A stretch of DNA of 64,000 bases, taken from the NCBI GenBank assembly GCA_001771065.1, contig MESQ01000038.1, forward strand, positions 1 to 64,000, in the 5' to 3' direction. Position numbers and translations under genes: made by a program. This document shows positions 60,550 to 64,000 of the stretch, in pieces. Each line of letters opens with the position of its first letter. Positions within the stretch are counted from its first letter, which is position 1. This DNA is from Burkholderiales bacterium RIFOXYD12_FULL_59_19 (GTDB lineage Bacteria; Pseudomonadota; Gammaproteobacteria; Burkholderiales; Burkholderiaceae_C). The notes beneath the pieces were generated by a model, which had not been told where the DNA came from, made no database searches, and saw only the letters and a program-made list of their open reading frames with translations.

Positions 60550-60768
60550 TCACTGCACCTTTTTGACGGGGCGACAGTCGAAGCAAAAAAACATCAAGGC
60601 ATTCAGATACCGTTGAATTCTGCCCATGCTACGCGCCTTGTGTTTACCGCATTTGATGCAACTCCGTGTTTCACCCGGCGCCCCCATGGCCTGAAATGGT
60701 GAGCCCTTTTCTTTGGTCAGATAACGAAGACCAGAGGCAGAGATTTGTGTCGATTCGTCGTTGTACAT
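60550..60768 (-). CDS. Small zinc-ribbon-like hypothetical protein (72 aa)
   Basis: A 72-residue ORF with four cysteines in two CxxC pairs, RSCIKCGKHK (C37, C40) and FFCFDCRP (C62, C65), spaced 21 residues apart, as in small zinc ribbons. Between them is a basic, helical stretch (ARSMGRIQRYLNAL). No clear ribosome-binding site is seen. Nothing in the neighbourhood gives a role. The next 259 bp to the metallophosphoesterase start hold no convincing gene. Confidence 0.55.
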   Translation of the reverse strand: MYNDESTQISASGLRYLTKEKGSPFQAMGAPGETRSCIKCGKHKARSMGRIQRYLNALMFFCFDCRPVKKVQ

Positions 60769-61027
60769 GAGACTTGAATGGGTTTCTTGACGTTGATGGG
60801 ATCAGCCATTGTGCTCGACGGCAGTTTCAGTGATGTGACAAGCTTGGGCCCAAAAAGCTCCGTATTGCCACCACCAGGTGGAGCGGCACTTTTAACCAAA
60901 CCGCCAAATAAGCTTAATAAAAATGACTTATTGCCATGCGAAGCTGTGCGCATGGAAAAAACAGAAAAGCTTGCAATTCGCATTGAGTTCAAAAGCTGTG
61001 TGTCTGCTGTGCGGGGAATGCAGCAAC

Positions 61028-61807
61028 ATGACAGCGCTGCAAGTCCGCTCGATCTTCCTGTCTGACATCCATCTCGGCACCAAGGCTTGCCAGGCCCATC
61101 ACCTGCTTGAGTTTCTGAAGGAATATTCTTCAGAGCATGTCTTTTTGCTCGGCGACATCATCGACTTGTGGGCCATGAATCGCGGTGGTGTGCATTGGTC
61201 GCCTGCACAAAATACTTTCATGCAGAAAATGCTTCGCCGTGCGCGTCATGGCCAGAAGGTCATTTTCATTCCAGGCAACCACGACGAAGCAATCCGTGAA
61301 TACGTCGGTGTGTCATTCGGCGACATCATGGTGCAGCATGACTACATTCATACGGCTGCAGATGGCCGACGTTATTTGTTGTTGCACGGCGATGAGTTCG
61401 ACCAGGTAACACGCCATCACAGATGGATCGCGCTCCTGGGCGACAAAGCTTACGATTTCCTGGTCCGCCTGAATATTCATCTATCTTGGCTGCGGCGAAC
61501 ACTCAAAATCCCTGGCTATTGGTCCCTGGCGGGGTACGCCAAACGAAAAGTGAAGACTGCTGTCAGCTTCATTTTCAACTTTGAAGAATCTGTGATCCAC
61601 CATGCGCGCGACCTCGGCTTGGATGGTGCCATTTGCGGTCATATTCATTGGCCAATGATCAAGCAAATTGATGGGCTGCAATACCTCAATTGTGGTGACT
61701 GGGTGAACAGCTGCACGGCCATCGTCGAACACCTGGATGGCCGCATGGAGTTGGTTTTAAGGACTACAACTCCCAAAGCCAGCGCAGCGCCAATGACCAA
61801 CATTTGA
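61028..61807 (+). CDS. PlcP-like calcineurin-type metallophosphoesterase (LpxH-related)
   Basis: A 259-residue phosphoesterase from the ATG at 61028 behind GGGGAA. Metal ligands: FLSDIHLGT, LLGDIIDLW, PGNHDEA, LLHGDEFD and CGHIHWP. The segment VKTAVSFIFNFEESVIHHA and the end CGDWVNSCTAIVEH match the PlcP-type phospholipase C used for lipid remodelling in phosphate-starved Proteobacteria, better than LpxH. Its setting (Pho island; dgkA and glycosyltransferase next) supports PlcP. Generic LpxH annotation is the alternative. Confidence 0.8.
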   Translation: MTALQVRSIFLSDIHLGTKACQAHHLLEFLKEYSSEHVFLLGDIIDLWAMNRGGVHWSPAQNTFMQKMLRRARHGQKVIFIPGNHDEAIREYVGVSFGDIMVQHDYIHTAADGRRYLLLHGDEFDQVTRHHRWIALLGDKAYDFLVRLNIHLSWLRRTLKIPGYWSLAGYAKRKVKTAVSFIFNFEESVIHHARDLGLDGAICGHIHWPMIKQIDGLQYLNCGDWVNSCTAIVEHLDGRMELVLRTTTPKASAAPMTNI

Positions 61808-61816
61808 GAAACAAGC

Positions 61817-62254
61817 ATGGAAAGTCCCTACAAAGGAAAGACTGGCATAAAACGCCTGGTCAATGCATTCAACTACTCCTGTGCCGACTTGCGCGCAGCA
61901 TTTCGTCATGAAGATGCCTTCCGCCAGGAGGGGCTACTGGCCATGGTTCTGATACCGCTTGCGTTCTGACTCGAAAGTCAATTGCTGGGTCGCGTGCTGA
62001 TGATTTCCTGTGTATTTTTGGTTCTCATCGTTGAGTTGATCAATTCAGCCATCGAGGCCACCGTCGACCGCATTTCCCTCGACGATCACCGGCTTGTCAA
62101 GCGCGCCAAAAACATTGGCAGCGCATCGGTCCTGATCGGTCTGCTGAACCTCGTTACCAGTTTGGGCACTGGTCCTACTGAACTGACTTCATGGAAATTC
62201 TATTTATTTCCGATGTCTATTTTCCGCGGATCAATGGCGTTTCAACGTCAATGA
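61817..62254 (+). pseudogene. dgkA: Diacylglycerol kinase dgkA with an in-frame nonsense codon
   Basis: The frame reads MESPYKGKTGIKRLVNAFNY and then IPLAF, TGA at codon 51 (61967), then LESQLLGRVLMISCVFLVLI and ELINSAIEATVDRISLDDH, then RAKNIGSASVLIGLLNLV. The whole DgkA family pattern is in one frame apart from the stop, which sits where E. coli DgkA has Trp (ACWLD). A TGG-to-TGA change accounts for it. The C-terminus also reads past the usual end into the next gene. DgkA would phosphorylate diacylglycerol. A sequencing error is not excluded. Confidence 0.8.
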
Positions 62255-62415
62255 AAACCTACCACCGGAACCTGCGCTTGCTCGACCACGTCGTTCATGT
62301 GCTTGCACCTGACTATGGGGTGCCAAGTTTTGATGAAACGGACATCACGCCCGTGCCGTCGCGCCGGATCCCTTTCGATCCTGAAGACAGGTTGATGAGT
62401 TTCAAGTGGGTGATG
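62191..62415 (+). pseudogene. Truncated family-1/4 glycosyltransferase
   Basis: The first ~75 codons ([51 protein letters not shown]) match the N-terminus of GT4-type lipid or sugar glycosyltransferases. The rest of the gene is missing: the sequence continues straight into the antisense of glgC near 62415-62430. The 186-residue track ORF is therefore a chimera. In remodelling clusters such an enzyme (Agt-like) glycosylates diacylglycerol; that role is inference. Confidence 0.75.
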
Positions 62416-62424
62416 AGCCACGTC

Positions 62425-63225
62425 GGCAAAGTTATGGGCGTGACTACGGTGGTGCTCGACACAGTATGGAATCACGTCCTTACCAAAATCACGGCTGGAA
62501 TTCGGATCATCGGCATCACGTTGCAATTGCTCAAACAAAAATCGCGTGTTGGACACATACACCCCCATGCTGGCCAGCGCCACGTCGGGATGGCCCGGCA
62601 TCGGTTGCGGATGCGCGGGTTTCTCAGCGAAAGCTTGAATGCGGTGATCCACATCGACCGACATCACGCCAAAGCTACCGGCTTCATGCAACGGCACCTG
62701 GACACACGCCACCGTCAGGTCGGCCTCGCGCTCGACATTCGCCGCCAGTAGATGCCCATAATCCATTCGATAAATATGATCACCCGACAGCACCAGAACA
62801 TAGTCCGGTTTGGCGTGGCTGATTTCGCGCAGATTCTGGTAGACCGCGTCGGCGCTACCCCGGTACCAGAAGGACTCGTCGACCTGCTGCTGGGCCGACA
62901 TGATTTCGATGAATTCACCCATGCGACCATCCAGAAAGCGCCAGGCCAGGTGCAGGTGCCGAATCAGGCTTTGGGATTTGTATTGCGTTGCCACACCAAT
63001 GCGCCGCACACCCGAGTTGACACAGTTTGACAGTGTGAAATCAATAATGCGAAATTTGCCACCGAAGGGCACCGCCGGCTTGGCACGCCAGTCGGTCAGA
63101 GCCGCCAAACGGCTGCCACGCCCGCCAGCCAAAACCATGGCAAAGGTATTGCGCGTCAATTAACTGACATAACGCGGATTGCGATGTGAATCGGCGCTGC
63201 CGTCCAGCGCTTGCTTGAGGGTCAT
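62425..63225 (-). pseudogene. glgC: Truncated, nonsense-bearing glucose-1-phosphate adenylyltransferase glgC
   Basis: From the ATG at 63225, behind GAGGAGAGC, it reads MTLKQALDGSADSHRNPRYVS, TAA at codon 22 (63160-63162), then [49 protein letters not shown]-type [25 protein letters not shown] and [15 protein letters not shown]. The usual residue there is Gln, so CAA-to-TAA explains it. Past HAHNFAD the sequence turns into antisense glycosyltransferase; the C-terminal domain is absent. A TTG at 63159 could restart translation after the stop. Glycogen synthesis from this copy should be lost. Confidence 0.8.
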
Positions 63226-63308
63226 TGTTGCGCTCTCCTCGGGTTGTCATGCTGACCCTTGCTGCCAGTACTGGTGCCACCATGGTCAATTTCAGTATGA
63301 CGCAAGGT

Positions 63309-63327
63309 CATGACAAGTGCGTGACGC
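63309..63327 (-). promoter_or_regulatory. PHO-box-like site upstream of glgC
   Basis: On the minus strand the site reads GCGTCACGCACTTGTCATG: half-sites CGTCA and TGTCA, 11 bp apart, and very like the pstS box (TGTCACGCAATTGTCAC). It lies 84 bp before the glgC ATG. One half-site has a mismatch, so PhoB control of glgC is plausible but unproven. Confidence 0.5.
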
Positions 63328-63375
63328 TCTGTCACCCAGGGTCTTGATCATCACATCATGCTGACCCCTGGGGTC

Positions 63376-63403
63376 TTGACCAAATCCATTAATACGATAT
63401 AAA
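63376..63403 (+). promoter_or_regulatory. Sigma-70-type promoter of the H1-like gene
   Basis: TTGACC and TATAAA are separated by 16 bp, 34 bp before the ATG at 63438, in an AT-rich tract with TATATA just behind. A direct repeat GGGTCTTGA (63339 and 63371, 32 bp apart) flanks and overlaps the -35, a possible operator. Confidence 0.65.
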
Positions 63404-63437
63404 CTATATACCCTGTTTAATTTAAGGAAAATCCACC

Positions 63438-64000
63438 ATGACATCAACAATCCAGGCAGAAGTTGCGACTGTGCCCACAACAACCGAGGCCGATCAGCCA
63501 AGCATCAGCAGCACAGTGTCGGCACCTTCGCCCTCCCCGGTTGCAGTCAAGGCCGTGGCAAAAAGAGCAGTTAAAACAAGTGCCAAAAAAGCAACTGCCC
63601 CGGCCAAGCCAGCAGCCAAGGTCGCGCTCAAACCAGTCGCCAAGACGGCCACACCCAAGGCTGCCGTCAAATCGGTGGTCAGCACAACGCCAATGGTTGC
63701 GCCCAAGGCCACCGCTAAAGCACCTGCGAAAGTTGCGCCCAAGGCCATGATCGCACCCACCGCAAATCTGACTGAAGGCAAACTGCTAAAAGCCAAAAAG
63801 CCCAAGCTGGTGCGCGACAGTTTCACCATCCCCAAGCTTGAATACCTCAAGCTGGAGGAGCTGAAGCACCGCGGTGTCAAGCTGGGCGCGTTGGTCAAGA
63901 AGAGCGAACTGATCCGCGCTGGCATCATGGCCTTGGCCGCCATGTCGGATTCCAATTTCCTGAAGACCACAAAAGCCGTTCCGGCCATCAAGACCGGCCG
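63438..64000 (+). CDS. Histone H1-like protein with C-terminal ribbon-helix-helix-type domain (partial)
   Basis: Not in the ORF track because it runs off the window. At least 187 codons from the ATG at 63438, behind AAGGAAAATC. An acidic/Ser N-terminus (MTSTIQAEVATVPTTTEADQ) leads into a Lys/Ala/Pro-rich tail (VAKRAVKTSAKKATAPAKPA, VAPKATAKAPAKVAPKA). The C-terminal domain (RDSFTIPKLEYLKLEELKHR, VKKSELIRAGIMALAAMSDS) is homologous to that of the 101-residue protein after ppk2. AlgP/PhaF-type proteins have similar tails and organise polyphosphate or PHA granules with the nucleoid. The granule role here is inference. Confidence 0.75.
   Translation, partial: MTSTIQAEVATVPTTTEADQPSISSTVSAPSPSPVAVKAVAKRAVKTSAKKATAPAKPAAKVALKPVAKTATPKAAVKSVVSTTPMVAPKATAKAPAKVAPKAMIAPTANLTEGKLLKAKKPKLVRDSFTIPKLEYLKLEELKHRGVKLGALVKKSELIRAGIMALAAMSDSNFLKTTKAVPAIKTG

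Noticed and set aside
60717-61065. Overlapping 91- and 95-residue ORFs on opposite strands before the phosphoesterase
   Set aside because: Mutually antisense, without ribosome-binding sites or domain motifs, and overlapping the start of the real gene.
62248-63159. 303-residue glgC ORF and 186-residue glycosyltransferase ORF taken as intact genes
   Set aside because: Each reads into the antisense of the other after losing its family pattern; they are truncated remnants.
61967-63162. Genetic-code reassignment (TGA=Trp, TAA=Gln) suggested by the two in-frame stops
   Set aside because: Dozens of intact genes in the window end normally at TGA and TAA; local decay or sequence error is simpler.

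Overview
The window is a gene-dense, GC-rich chromosomal segment of a betaproteobacterium, most likely a Comamonadaceae of the Rhodoferax/Polaromonas type. The evidence is gene order (hfq-hflX-hflK-hflC-DUF2065-hisZ-purA; ndk-rlmN-pilF-rodZ-ispG-hisS-yfgM-bamB-der), a HisZ-type histidine regulator, a type B L31 protein, a PrpE-type propionyl-CoA synthetase and DgkA/GlgC remnants of betaproteobacterial type. I see no rRNA, tRNA, CRISPR array, prophage or intact insertion sequence.

Layout. 0-13 kb: the tail of a TonB protein, dnaE, then a sensory cassette (TonB-dependent receptor, periplasmic binding protein, hybrid histidine kinase, convergent LuxR-type regulator), the divergent ybbA-like/tesA pair, selU, a tiny basic protein and metC. 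13-30 kb: a long minus-strand housekeeping series covering purine and histidine synthesis, HflKC/HflX/Hfq, ribosome assembly (Der), outer-membrane assembly (BamB), isoprenoid synthesis (IspG), cell shape (RodZ), type IV pili and RlmN. 30-36 kb: rluB, scpB, rluD divergent from bamD, a PP2C phosphatase and zapE. 36-46 kb: the 2-oxoglutarate dehydrogenase genes sucA-sucB-lpd, prpE, a flavoprotein and trxA. 46-50 kb: rho, rpmE2 and a polytopic glycosyltransferase-like protein.

48-64 kb is a phosphate-response island: phoR-phoB-phoU (minus), a PHO box leading to a small ORF, ppk2 and a small putative ribbon-helix-helix protein, a PHO box leading to pstS-pstC-pstA-pstB and a second phoU, two phosphoribosyltransferase loci (one intact, one a frameshifted fragment), and a PlcP-like metallophosphoesterase. 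After it come broken dgkA, a truncated glycosyltransferase and a truncated glgC. The island suggests phosphate uptake, polyphosphate synthesis and phospholipid-to-glycolipid remodelling under one regulon, with the lipid/glycogen end decayed in this sequence (or mis-assembled).

The most unusual non-genic signal is a 226-nt element present twice in opposite orientation, 24 kb apart, without indels. It has GATTCAAA/TTTGAATC ends and a long internal fold in which at least one changed base pair keeps its pairing. It looks like an undescribed structured repeat or non-autonomous mobile element. Other notable points are two in-frame nonsense codons in neighbouring genes, a tail-to-tail gene-fusion junction, a 16-bp intercistronic hairpin after pstS, and two paralogous DNA-binding-like proteins at the two ends of the phosphate island, one carrying a histone H1-like Lys/Ala/Pro tail.
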